Assembly: GCA_017303905.1 (NCBI GenBank)
Contig: JAFLBH010000004.1
Location: 1 to 64,000 of the forward strand
Source: Bacteroidota bacterium
GTDB lineage: Bacteria; Bacteroidota; Bacteroidia; B-17B0; Aurantibacillaceae
Direction: 5' to 3'
DNA: 64,000 bases
Of the stretch, positions 44,400 through 52,912 are shown piece after piece. The notes under the pieces are model-generated. The model searched no databases. It saw nothing but the letters and a program-made list of their open reading frames with translations, and was not told the origin of the DNA. Position 1 is the stretch's first letter. Each line of letters begins with the position of its first letter. The position numbers and the translations under genes were made by a program.

Positions 44400-45137
44400 A
44401 TGAGTAAAAGAACGGTATTAGTAACAGGAGCAACTGGTGGTCTGGGAACTGCCATGTGTAAGAAATTATATAAAGACGGATTTAATGTGGTGGGTAATTA
44501 TCACACCAAAGAAAAAGCCGATAAATGGATGGAGCAAATGAAAAGCGAAGGCTTCAACATTAAATTGTTTTACGGAGACGTGAGTGATTTCGACAGCGCT
44601 GCTGATATGATTAAAAAAATTGAAGTGGAGGTTGGTCCGATTGATACTTTGGTAAACAATGCCGGTATCACACGCGATAGTCGCTTAGTCAATATGAAAA
44701 AAGAAGATTGGTATGCCGTTATTAATACCAACTTAAACAGTGTTTTTAACTGTACAAAAAATGTAATCGATGGAATGATCGAACGTAAGTTCGGTCGAAT
44801 TATCAATATCTCCTCTGTAAACGGTCAGCGCGGACAATTCGGACAAACCAATTACAGCGCAGCCAAAGCCGGCATGCATGGTTTTACAAAATCATTGGCG
44901 ATGGAAGTGGCTAAGTATGGTGTAACTGTAAATACTATTTCTCCCGGTTATATTGGTACGGATATGGTAATGGCCGTTCCTGAAAAAGTATTGAATCAAA
45001 TTGTAGCGCAAGTTCCAATGGGTCGTTTAGGCGGAACACATGAAGTGGCTTCATTAGTTAGCTTTTTAGCCAGCGAAGAAACCAGCTTTATTACAGGTGC
45101 CAACTACTCTATCAACGGCGGTCAGCACGTTTATTAG
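44400..45137 (+). CDS. phaB: Acetoacetyl-CoA reductase (SDR)
   Basis: A 245-residue short-chain dehydrogenase. It has the cofactor motif TGATGGLG (9-16), NNAG (86-89), catalytic S139, and Y152/K156 in YSAAKAG, followed by the PhaB-like NTISPGYIGTDMVMAVP. It reduces acetoacetyl-CoA with NADPH to (R)-3-hydroxybutyryl-CoA. FabG is the main alternative by sequence alone; the place beside phaJ and phaE/phaC favours PhaB. No phaA thiolase is in the window. Confidence 0.9.
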   Translation: MSKRTVLVTGATGGLGTAMCKKLYKDGFNVVGNYHTKEKADKWMEQMKSEGFNIKLFYGDVSDFDSAADMIKKIEVEVGPIDTLVNNAGITRDSRLVNMKKEDWYAVINTNLNSVFNCTKNVIDGMIERKFGRIINISSVNGQRGQFGQTNYSAAKAGMHGFTKSLAMEVAKYGVTVNTISPGYIGTDMVMAVPEKVLNQIVAQVPMGRLGGTHEVASLVSFLASEETSFITGANYSINGGQHVY

Positions 45138-45282
45138 TATTAAGGATGCAGGAGTTAGGATGTAGTATAAAACAAAATCACTAAATCCTTCATTCTCAAA
45201 CCCTATATCCTCCTTATATCCCCCATTATGGGGTTGTTATACTCAACTAAAACTTCTATTTTAGGGCCACTAATTAAAAACT

Positions 45283-46812
45283 ATGGCACACACATCAGCT
45301 AAAAAAGGGCATCCTAAAGGACTCTATTTCTTATTCTTCACAGAAATGTGGGAACGTTTCAGTTATTACGGAATGAGAGCAATCTTCATTTTGTTCATGA
45401 CAAAAGTTTTAATGTTGCAAGACAAAGATGCTTCTGAAATTTATGGTAGTTATACAGGCTTAGTGTATTTAACTCCGCTTTTAGGAGGGTATTTATGCGA
45501 TAAATTTTTAGGAAACAGAAGAAGTATTATCATTGGTGGTATCTTAATGGCTATTGGTCAGTTTTGCATGTTCTTAAGTGCGAATATTGGTGCCGAGGGC
45601 GGTGTAACCATTATGTGGGCAGGATTAACAGCCTTAATTATCGGAAACGGTTTTTTCAAACCAAACATTTCTACAATGGTTGGTCAGTTATACCCTGAGG
45701 GCGACAGAAGAATTGACAGCGCGTTTACCATTTTTTACATGGGTATCAATTTAGGTGCCTTTTTCTCACCGTTAATCTGTGGTTCTATGGATTTCAAATG
45801 GGGATTCTTAGCAGCTTGTTTAGGAATGGTAGCCAGCTTAGTGAGCTTTATACTTTTCCAAAAGAAATATTTAATCTCTGAAGATGGAAAAGAAGTTGGT
45901 TTACCGGTTAAAAAACTGGACATGGGCAGCATCTTGATGATTATCGGATCAATCGGAATTGTATTCTTCATGTTAAACTTCAAACAAATGTTTAAGAGCG
46001 AAGTTGACGTAATCAGTTATTTCATTTATGGCGCTATGATTATTATGCCATTAATTATCTTAACGGATAAAAGTCTCACCAAATTAGAAAGAAACAGAAT
46101 CATTGTGATTTTCATTCTTGCATTCTTTGTGATCTTCTTCTGGGGTGCGTTTGAACAAGCCGGTGCTTCATTGACATTGTTTGCCGATCGTCAAACCGAG
46201 AGAACCATCTTTGGTTGGGAAATGCCTGCATCTTATTTCCAATCTGTAAATCCACTTGCCGTTATTATTCTGGCTCCGGTGTTTTCAATTATCTGGGGTT
46301 ATTTATATAGCAAGAAACTAGAACCGTCTTCTCCTAAGAAAATGGCTTTAGGTTTAACTTTAGTTTCATTAGGATATATCATTATCGCAATTGCTGTAAA
46401 AGGTTTAGCTCCTGATGCAAAAGTGAGCATGATGTGGTTACTTTCTCTTTACATCATCCACTCAATGGGTGAATTATGTTTATCACCAATCGGTTTATCC
46501 ATGGTATCTAAATTAGCGCCATTACGTTTATCATCTTTAATGATGGGAACATGGTTCTTAGCGAATGCTGCCGCTAATAAATTTGCCGGAACCTTAAGCG
46601 CATTAATTCCTCCAACTGTAGAACCCGGAGCGCCAGCTCCAACTGAATTCCCTTCTTTCTTCGGATTTCAAATTACCAACCTATATGAATTCTTTATGTT
46701 ATTCATAGTTATGACAGGAATTGCGGCTGGTATTTTATTTGTTTTAAGCTCATGGCTTGAAAAAATGATGAAGGAAAAACATTCAGAAACCGTTGATGTT
46801 ACCAGAGCATAA
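45283..46812 (+). CDS. POT family proton-dependent peptide transporter (first of tandem pair)
   Basis: A 509-residue inner-membrane transporter with 12-14 helices, importing di- and tripeptides with protons. The POT signature ExxERFxYYG appears as EMWERFSYYGMR (about 22-33). GNGFFKPNIST and FYMGINLGAFFSP in helices 4-5 and GELCLSPIGLSMVSKLAP late in the protein are further family blocks. The second copy starts 64 bp downstream after a terminator. They share the fold but are clearly diverged. Confidence 0.95.
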   Translation: MAHTSAKKGHPKGLYFLFFTEMWERFSYYGMRAIFILFMTKVLMLQDKDASEIYGSYTGLVYLTPLLGGYLCDKFLGNRRSIIIGGILMAIGQFCMFLSANIGAEGGVTIMWAGLTALIIGNGFFKPNISTMVGQLYPEGDRRIDSAFTIFYMGINLGAFFSPLICGSMDFKWGFLAACLGMVASLVSFILFQKKYLISEDGKEVGLPVKKLDMGSILMIIGSIGIVFFMLNFKQMFKSEVDVISYFIYGAMIIMPLIILTDKSLTKLERNRIIVIFILAFFVIFFWGAFEQAGASLTLFADRQTERTIFGWEMPASYFQSVNPLAVIILAPVFSIIWGYLYSKKLEPSSPKKMALGLTLVSLGYIIIAIAVKGLAPDAKVSMMWLLSLYIIHSMGELCLSPIGLSMVSKLAPLRLSSLMMGTWFLANAAANKFAGTLSALIPPTVEPGAPAPTEFPSFFGFQITNLYEFFMLFIVMTGIAAGILFVLSSWLEKMMKEKHSETVDVTRA

Positions 46813-46835
46813 TTAATTTTATAATTCATATCTTC

Positions 46836-46866
46836 AAAACCTACAAGTTAACTTGTAGGTTTTTTA
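46836..46866 (+). terminator. Terminator between the two POT genes
   Basis: A perfect palindrome (AAAACCTACAAGTT 46836-46849, AACTTGTAGGTTTT 46850-46863) with a T run after it, 23 bp past the first POT stop. Confidence 0.8.
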
Positions 46867-46876
46867 TTTATATACA

Positions 46877-48388
46877 ATGGAAAAGGAAATAACTCTCGAG
46901 GAAATTCAAAATTTTAAAGGCAAATATCCAAAGCAACTATGGTACTTGTTTTTTAGTGAGATGTGGGAGCGCTTTAGCTTTTACGGCATGCGCGGCATGT
47001 TGGTTTTCTTCATGATAAATCATTTAAATTTTGATGAAGTATCGGCCAACTTACAATATGGAGCCTCTCAAGCTTTCGTATATGCCTTTACCTTCATCGG
47101 TGGTTTTTTCGCGGATAAACTTTTAGGATATCGTCGCTCTTTGTTTTGGGGCGGCTTACTAATGATTGTGGGAAGTATTGTACTCGCCATTGACCCTGAA
47201 AGATTTTTTTTCATGGGCATTGGTTTTAATATAGTAGGAACAGGTTTTTTTAAACCCAACATTTCATCTATTGTTGGACGTTTATATAAAGATGAAGACC
47301 CACGCACTGACGCCGGCTTCTCTTTGTTTTATGCAGGTGTAAACTTAGGTGCTTTAATTGGAGGTTATTTATGCATTGCTATTGGTAAACGTGCCTTGTT
47401 TGGTGATTATATTCCTGAAGGAAAAGAATGGAATATCGCCTTCGGACTCGCTGCTATTGTTATGATTGTTAGCTTGCTCACTTTTGTCCGTACACAAAAA
47501 AGTTTATCGGTGATTGGAAATTCACCTTTGCAACATCTGCCCGATTCAAAAAGAAAAATGTATGAATACTTAACCTTTGCAGGCTCCTTACTTTTAGTTC
47601 CCGTAATTATTACCATGGTTTCTAAAACGGAATACACCGATTGGTTTATGTACATCATCGGACCTGTTTCGCTCATTTATCTCATTTATGAGATGAAAAA
47701 TTATTCGGCTGCCGAGAACAAAAAATTAGTAGCGGCTATTTTATTCATGTTCTTCTCCATCTTCTTCTGGGCCTTCTTCGAGCAAAGCGGAGGCTCCTTA
47801 AGTATTTTTGCCGCCAATCATTTAGGAAATTCAGTTGCCGGCATTCCTCTCGATCCAAACAGCGTAAACAATTCTGCCAATTCATTATTTGTTATCGCTT
47901 TTGCAGCACCATTAGGCATGTTATGGATTTGGCTCAACAAGAAAAAAATCGAACCCAACACCATTGTAAAATTCGGGTTGGGATTTGTATTTCTGGCATT
48001 GGGCTTTTATATGTTTTTTTATACCCGTTTCTTAGGCAATGAAAATGGTGTTACCTCACTCGGCGCGTTTGCTTTCGGTTGGTTCATTATCACTTTTGGT
48101 GAGCTCTGCTTATCACCAATCGGCATGTCGGTTATGACAAAACTTTCACCACAAAAATTGCAGGCAGTTACCATGGGCATGTGGTTTTTAGCCAGTGCCT
48201 ACGGACAATATTTTGCAGGATTATTAGGCGCTAATATTGCAGAAGCCTCGGCCAATGCAAATAATTATGAAAAATTGGTAACTTATACGGAAGGCTATAA
48301 GCAACTCGGATTATACTCCTTAATTATTGGTATTCTGATAATTATCCTTTCTCCGGCTATTAAAAAATTGATGGGAGGAGTAAAATAA
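46877..48388 (+). CDS. POT family proton-dependent peptide transporter (second of tandem pair)
   Basis: A 503-residue POT transporter. EMWERFSFYGMRGMLVFF (about 29-46) holds the proton-coupling signature. GTGFFKPNISSIVG and FYAGVNLGALIGG are the matching helix 4-5 blocks, and GELCLSPIGMSVMTKLSP the late block. Compared with its neighbour it has a different N-terminal stretch (MEKEITLEEIQNFKGKYPK) and a different helix 6-7 linker. Different peptide preferences are plausible but unproven. It starts 10 bp after a terminator, so it has its own promoter or depends on read-through. Confidence 0.95.
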   Translation: MEKEITLEEIQNFKGKYPKQLWYLFFSEMWERFSFYGMRGMLVFFMINHLNFDEVSANLQYGASQAFVYAFTFIGGFFADKLLGYRRSLFWGGLLMIVGSIVLAIDPERFFFMGIGFNIVGTGFFKPNISSIVGRLYKDEDPRTDAGFSLFYAGVNLGALIGGYLCIAIGKRALFGDYIPEGKEWNIAFGLAAIVMIVSLLTFVRTQKSLSVIGNSPLQHLPDSKRKMYEYLTFAGSLLLVPVIITMVSKTEYTDWFMYIIGPVSLIYLIYEMKNYSAAENKKLVAAILFMFFSIFFWAFFEQSGGSLSIFAANHLGNSVAGIPLDPNSVNNSANSLFVIAFAAPLGMLWIWLNKKKIEPNTIVKFGLGFVFLALGFYMFFYTRFLGNENGVTSLGAFAFGWFIITFGELCLSPIGMSVMTKLSPQKLQAVTMGMWFLASAYGQYFAGLLGANIAEASANANNYEKLVTYTEGYKQLGLYSLIIGILIIILSPAIKKLMGGVK

Positions 48389-48446
48389 TTAGCTAAAAGT
48401 CGGTCGTAAAAAATCGCTTTTTTTTGCTACTTTTACTCTTACAATT

Positions 48447-48791
48447 ATGAACCTAAAAGAGAAAGTTTTAGAAATATTAGAAAAAGAAAAATACTCGTTT
48501 AAAGATTTAGCCGAGTATGTGAATATGAGCGAACAGGAATTAAGTACTGCCCTTGAAACAAAAAAATTAGAATTACGTACACTCGAATTAATTTCAAAGG
48601 GACTTAAAATTCCTCTCTATAGTTTTTTCCGTTCAGACAAACCGTATTTCAATCCTAACGAGGAGCCTTATTATATCAATAAATTATGGGAAGGTGAAGC
48701 TTCGGCGCACAAAAACGAATTAACCGAAGAGATTGCTCTACTCAAACAAATTTTAGTTCAAAAACAGGCACAACTAGACAGCCTGAAATAA
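48447..48791 (+). CDS. Small XRE-like helix-turn-helix protein with coiled-coil tail
   Basis: A 114-residue protein. Residues about 1-65 fold like a Cro/CI HTH: FKDLAEYVNMSEQELSTALETKKLELRTLELISKGLKIPLYSFF. The C-terminal 30 residues (ALLKQILVQKQAQLDSLK) form a coiled coil for dimerisation. This layout is common in Bacteroidota regulators of unknown target. It lies between the second POT gene and corC-like, both 45-58 bp away, so its target could be either. Confidence 0.75.
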   Translation: MNLKEKVLEILEKEKYSFKDLAEYVNMSEQELSTALETKKLELRTLELISKGLKIPLYSFFRSDKPYFNPNEEPYYINKLWEGEASAHKNELTEEIALLKQILVQKQAQLDSLK

Positions 48792-48836
48792 CATGTTTAA
48801 AGAAATTAAATTACATCCCTCTTTAAACAATACATT

Positions 48837-50132
48837 ATGTTAGCAGATATACTTATTACTTTATTACTTGTACTACTTAACGGATTTTTTGTAGCCGCCG
48901 AATTTGCTTTAGTGAAGGTACGCTCATCTCAATTGGATATTAAAATTCAAAAGGGAAGCACACGCGCTAAAATGGCAAAAACCTTAATCGATAAATTAGA
49001 TGCTTATTTATCAGCAACACAATTAGGAATTACTTTAGCAAGCTTAGCCTTAGGTTGGATTGGAGAACGTGTTGTTGCGGCAATGGTTATTACTATTTTT
49101 CATAAGTTCGGCTCTACACTTGATCCGAAAACCATTCACAGTATTTCTATACCGGTAGCATTTACTTTAATCACTTTTATGCATATTACTTTTGGTGAAC
49201 AAATTCCAAAGATGATGGGAATTAAATTTCCACTTGAAACTACCTTGATTATTTCCTGGCCAATGCGCGCATTTTATTTTGTGTTTGGTCCGTTTATTTG
49301 GTTACTTAATAAGTCATCCAATATTTTTTTACGATTGTTTGGAATTAAATCCGTTGGCGAAGAAGAGGTTCATACAGAAGAAGAATTACGCTTAATATTA
49401 ACGGAAAGTGAAGAAGGCGGCGCTATTAAGCCAAGCGAAAACGAATTAATTCAAAACGTTTTTGATTTTGACGATCGCATTGTAAAACAAATTTTAGTAC
49501 CTACAAACAGAATTGCTGCTGTTGATGTGGAATCAGGAAGAGATGAAATTGTAAAACAGATTTTAGAAGAAGGTTTTTCCAGAATGCCGGTGTTTTTGGG
49601 CGACATTAATAATATTATAGGTATTGTTCACAGTAAAGATCTATTAAAGAGTGTGGTTGAAAATAAATACAAAACCATTAGAGATATTATGCGTCCGGTA
49701 CATTTTGTACCTGAAAGCATGAAAATTAATGAACTACTTCGCGATTTTCAAAAGCATCATATTCAAATGGCCATTGTAACAGATGAGTTTGGTACAACAG
49801 CTGGTGTAATCACCATGGAAGACATCATTGAAGAATTGGTTGGTGAAATACAGGATGAGCATGATGAAGAAAAACCTAATGTAGAGCAAAAAAGCGATTC
49901 AGAATTTATAGTGAATGCGCAGGCAAGTATTGTCGACGTAAATAACATTTTACCATTGGCACTTCCGGAGAATCCGCATTATGAAACAATATCAGGATAT
50001 GTGAATTATATTTTCGGAAGAATTCCTGCCGTGAACGATAAACGCGTTCGTGATGGATACGAAATCACCATTCTGAAAAGGAATCGCCAGAGTATCGAAA
50101 GCATTCGTCTTAAAGTAACCAATAACGAATAA
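48837..50132 (+). CDS. CNNM/CorC-HlyC family membrane protein (hemolysin family)
   Basis: A 431-residue protein. The CNNM/DUF21 membrane domain (about 1-185) has several helices, the first being DILITLLLVLLNGFFVAAEFALVKVR. A pair of CBS domains (about 205-330; RMPVFLGDINNIIGIVHSKD, VTDEFGTTAGVITMEDIIEELVG) follows, then a CorC_HlyC domain (about 345-425). Family members take part in magnesium or cobalt handling; the 'hemolysin' name is historical. It begins a run in which the next two genes are 1 bp and 0 bp apart. Confidence 0.9.
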   Translation: MLADILITLLLVLLNGFFVAAEFALVKVRSSQLDIKIQKGSTRAKMAKTLIDKLDAYLSATQLGITLASLALGWIGERVVAAMVITIFHKFGSTLDPKTIHSISIPVAFTLITFMHITFGEQIPKMMGIKFPLETTLIISWPMRAFYFVFGPFIWLLNKSSNIFLRLFGIKSVGEEEVHTEEELRLILTESEEGGAIKPSENELIQNVFDFDDRIVKQILVPTNRIAAVDVESGRDEIVKQILEEGFSRMPVFLGDINNIIGIVHSKDLLKSVVENKYKTIRDIMRPVHFVPESMKINELLRDFQKHHIQMAIVTDEFGTTAGVITMEDIIEELVGEIQDEHDEEKPNVEQKSDSEFIVNAQASIVDVNNILPLALPENPHYETISGYVNYIFGRIPAVNDKRVRDGYEITILKRNRQSIESIRLKVTNNE

Positions 50133-50133
50133 C

Positions 50134-50715
50134 ATGTTTTTAAGCGCCGAATATTGGAATACCCGTTATAAGGAAAACGAATTTGGCTGGGATACCGGAA
50201 GTATTACCGAACCTTTGAAAATCTATTTTGATCAGTTAGAAAATAAAAACATTAGCATTCTTATTCCTGGTGCGGGTAACTCTTACGAAGCAGAATATTT
50301 GTTTAATAAAGGATTCGAAAATGTAACCGTTGTTGATTTTGCGCAAGAACCTTTAACAAATATCAAAAACAGAGTTCCTGATTTTCCGGTAAACAATTTG
50401 GTGAAAGACGATTTTTTTAACCATAAAGGACAATACGATTTAATAGTGGAGCAAACATTCTTTTGTGCCATTGATCCAAAATTAAGAGCTCAATATGCTA
50501 AACATATGCATTCACTTTTAAAACCGGGTGGAAAATTAGTTGGGCTTTTATTCGATACGGTATTTGAAAAAGATGGTCCGCCTTTTGGAGGAAATAAGGA
50601 AGAATTCAGAACTTATTTCGACCCTTACTTCACCTACAAAACCTTTGCACCTTGTTATAATTCCATTGCACCACGTGCCGGAAGAGAGTTGTTTATTCTT
50701 TTAATTAAAAAATAA
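50134..50715 (+). CDS. TPMT-like SAM-dependent methyltransferase
   Basis: A 193-residue Rossmann methyltransferase of the thiopurine-methyltransferase type. Typical are YWNTRYKENEFGWDTGSITEPL at the start, ILIPGAGNSYEAEYLFNKGF (SAM motif I), DLIVEQTFFCAIDP, and PPFGGNKEEFRTYF. The substrate in bacteria is often a small thiol, selenium or tellurium compound, not identifiable here. It starts 1 bp after the CorC-like gene and ends directly on the ATG of the aminotransferase. Confidence 0.88.
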   Translation: MFLSAEYWNTRYKENEFGWDTGSITEPLKIYFDQLENKNISILIPGAGNSYEAEYLFNKGFENVTVVDFAQEPLTNIKNRVPDFPVNNLVKDDFFNHKGQYDLIVEQTFFCAIDPKLRAQYAKHMHSLLKPGGKLVGLLFDTVFEKDGPPFGGNKEEFRTYFDPYFTYKTFAPCYNSIAPRAGRELFILLIKK

Positions 50716-51903
50716 ATGAACGTCAATCATCGCCATATATTTTTACATAACGTAGCGCAAACCTCTCCCACTCCATTGGCATTGGAAATTGTAAAAGCGG
50801 AAGGTATTTACATGACAGATGCCAATGGGAAACAGTACATTGATTTAATCAGTGGTATATCTGTGAGTAATTTAGGGCATTGCCATCCAAAAGTTGTTGA
50901 AGCAATTAATAAACAAGCGCAAACATACATGCACTTAATGGTGTATGGTGAATATGTTCAATATCCTCAAACGCAGTACGCGAAATTACTCACCTCTTTA
51001 TTGCCGCCTCAACTCAACTGCATTTACTTTACCAATTCGGGAACAGAAGCAACCGAAGGCGCCTTAAAATTAGCTAAGCGCGTAACTGGAAGAAGTGAAA
51101 TAATTTCCTTTAAGAACTCTTATCACGGCAGCACACATGGCGCATTAAGCGTAATGGGAAATGAAGAATATAAAAATTCGTTTCGCCCCTTATTACCGGA
51201 CGTAAAGCAATTAGAATTCAATAATTTTTCTCAGCTCGAACAAATTAGCAGTAAAACGGCTTGCGTTATCATTGAACCAATACAAGGAGAAGCCGGTGTA
51301 CACATTGCTAATGCAGAATATTTAAAAGCTTTACGCAAAAAATGTGACGACCACTGTGTACTCTTAATATTTGACGAAATACAAAGCGGATTCGGAAGAA
51401 CCGGAGCCCTGTTTGCATTTGAAAACTACGGTGTGGTTCCGGATGTAATGCTGATTGCGAAAGGTATGGGCGGAGGATTGCCGATTGGTGCTTTTGTAGC
51501 TTCAGAAAAATTAATGAGTTGTTTAACCAACAATCCGGTGCTTGGGCATATAACCACATTTGGCGGTAATGCCGTTTGCGTTGCCGCGGCGCAAGCTACG
51601 TTAGAGGTTTTGGTAGATAAAAAATTATACTTACGTGCACTTGAAATTGAAAAAGTGATGAAAGAAGTGTTGGTGCATCCAAAAATAAAAGAAGTAAGAT
51701 GCGTTGGTGCCTTATGCGCCATTGAGTTTGAAGACACGGAATTAAACATGAAAATCATTTCGAAGTGTATAGAAAAAGGAGTTATCACCGATTGGTTTTT
51801 ACATTGCAGCACCGCGATGCGCCTGGCACCGCCATTAATCATTTCCAATAAAGAACTTCGCTTCGCTTTGCAGCAAATTATAGCAAGCATTAATGAAGCA
51901 TAA
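50716..51903 (+). CDS. Class III PLP-dependent aminotransferase
   Basis: A 395-residue enzyme. DLISGISVSNLGHCHPKVVEAI, the phosphate cup NSGTEATEGALKLAKRVTGR, and LIFDEIQSGFGRTGALFAFE with PLP-binding Asp fit the acetylornithine/GABA/beta-alanine group. The Schiff-base lysine is K249 in IAKGMGGGLPIG. The substrate cannot be chosen between acetylornithine and omega-amino acids; there are no arginine-biosynthesis genes nearby. It is directly fused in position to the methyltransferase gene (TAA-ATG). Confidence 0.9.
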   Translation: MNVNHRHIFLHNVAQTSPTPLALEIVKAEGIYMTDANGKQYIDLISGISVSNLGHCHPKVVEAINKQAQTYMHLMVYGEYVQYPQTQYAKLLTSLLPPQLNCIYFTNSGTEATEGALKLAKRVTGRSEIISFKNSYHGSTHGALSVMGNEEYKNSFRPLLPDVKQLEFNNFSQLEQISSKTACVIIEPIQGEAGVHIANAEYLKALRKKCDDHCVLLIFDEIQSGFGRTGALFAFENYGVVPDVMLIAKGMGGGLPIGAFVASEKLMSCLTNNPVLGHITTFGGNAVCVAAAQATLEVLVDKKLYLRALEIEKVMKEVLVHPKIKEVRCVGALCAIEFEDTELNMKIISKCIEKGVITDWFLHCSTAMRLAPPLIISNKELRFALQQIIASINEA

Positions 51904-51953
51904 GTTCTCCATAATCACAAATAACTCATTTACAAACACTTAGATTATTTAAT

Positions 51954-52000
51954 TTGCTACAAAACGTAGCAACACTTCGCTTTAATTCGTAGTAATTTTG
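51954..52000 (+). promoter_or_regulatory. Palindrome and -7 box before the integrase-like gene
   Basis: TTGCTAC-AAAAC-GTAGCAA (51954-51972) is a perfect 7-bp inverted repeat. TAATTTTG at 51993-52000 matches the -7 consensus, 23 bp before the ATG at 52024. The palindrome sits where a -33 region should be, so it may be an operator, perhaps for the gene product itself. Confidence 0.4.
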
Positions 52001-52023
52001 TTATATCAAAAACAATATTAATT

Positions 52024-52410
52024 ATGAATTATTCAGTAGTACATGTTAACAAGATGGTATATGAGCACAGAGAGGTTGTAAAACTTGAGTTTTCATATAG
52101 CGATGAATTAGTAAAATTAGTAAAGAGCCTTCCGGGTGCCAAGTGGGATAAGTTATACCGCATGTGGTACATCGAGAAGCGTACCGGCTTACTTAATGAG
52201 GTGTTGAATTGTTTTAAAGGCAAAGCTTATTTAGATTATAAAGCACTTAAAAATGAAGCGATGCTTACAGCACAGCCGGTTTTAGAATGCAAAACAGAAG
52301 TGCCGCAACCGGTTAAAAGCGTTTATTATAACAACAGTAAAACCTCTCCGGTTAAGCAACCAGCAAAAAAGCAAAGTGCCAAGGTAAAACAATACGCTTT
52401 GTTTATTTGA
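52024..52410 (+). CDS. Lone HARP-like / integrase N-terminal-type DNA-binding protein
   Basis: A 128-residue protein. Residues about 15-75 (VVKLEFSYSDELVKLVKSLPGAKWDKLYRMWYI, then LNCFKGKAYLDYKAL) match the pattern of the N-terminal domain found in Bacteroidota tyrosine recombinases and of HARP domains: hydrophobic strand, F.Y, helix, pG.+Wd...+.W.I. The tail (90-128) is rich in Lys, Pro and Ser and has no R-H-R-Y catalytic domain. It may be a stand-alone DNA-binding protein or the remnant of an integrase; the clean start and stop favour a working gene. No neighbouring integrase is present. Confidence 0.6.
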   Translation: MNYSVVHVNKMVYEHREVVKLEFSYSDELVKLVKSLPGAKWDKLYRMWYIEKRTGLLNEVLNCFKGKAYLDYKALKNEAMLTAQPVLECKTEVPQPVKSVYYNNSKTSPVKQPAKKQSAKVKQYALFI

Positions 52411-52456
52411 TTTTATGAGGCATAATTGATAATTTTATTTTCCAACAATTTCAATT

Positions 52457-52912
52457 ATGCGCTCAGAAGCCAAAACTCCGAATGAATATTTTAAATCTTT
52501 ACCGGAAGAACGTAAAGAAGCAATGGATGAATTGCGAAAAAACATTCTGAAAAATTTACCGAAGGGTTTTCAGGAAGCCATGGGTTATGGCATGGTTGGC
52601 TATTGTGTACCGCATTCAATTTATCCAAATGGCTATCATTGCGATCCTAAACAACCACTTCCTTTTATGGGATTGGCTTCACAAAAAAACTTCATTGCAT
52701 TTTATCACATGGGGATTTATGCCAATAAAGACTTACACGATTGGTTTGTGAGCGAATTTCCAAAACACAGTAAATACAAATTAGACATGGGGAAAAGTTG
52801 TATTCGCTTTAAGAAAACAGACGGAATTCCTTATAAATTAATTGGAGAACTAGTAAAAAAAGTAAGTGTGAAAGATTGGATTTCTACTTATGAAAAAGCG
52901 TTTAAAAAATAA
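52457..52912 (+). CDS. DUF1801 domain protein
   Basis: A 151-residue soluble protein of the DUF1801/YdhG type: TPNEYFKSLPEERKEAMDELRKNILKNLP, EAMGYGMVGYCVPHSIYP, FIAFYHMGIYAN, and SCIRFKKTDGIPYKLIGELVK. Function is not established. The variant with the internal P...YHCDPKQPLPFMGLA segment is typical of Bacteroidota. It converges with the metallophosphoesterase gene, with stops abutting. Confidence 0.88.
   Translation: MRSEAKTPNEYFKSLPEERKEAMDELRKNILKNLPKGFQEAMGYGMVGYCVPHSIYPNGYHCDPKQPLPFMGLASQKNFIAFYHMGIYANKDLHDWFVSEFPKHSKYKLDMGKSCIRFKKTDGIPYKLIGELVKKVSVKDWISTYEKAFKK

Noticed and set aside
51426-51890. A 154-codon frame antisense to the aminotransferase
   Set aside because: It lies fully opposite a conserved PLP enzyme, without its own promoter or protein-like composition.
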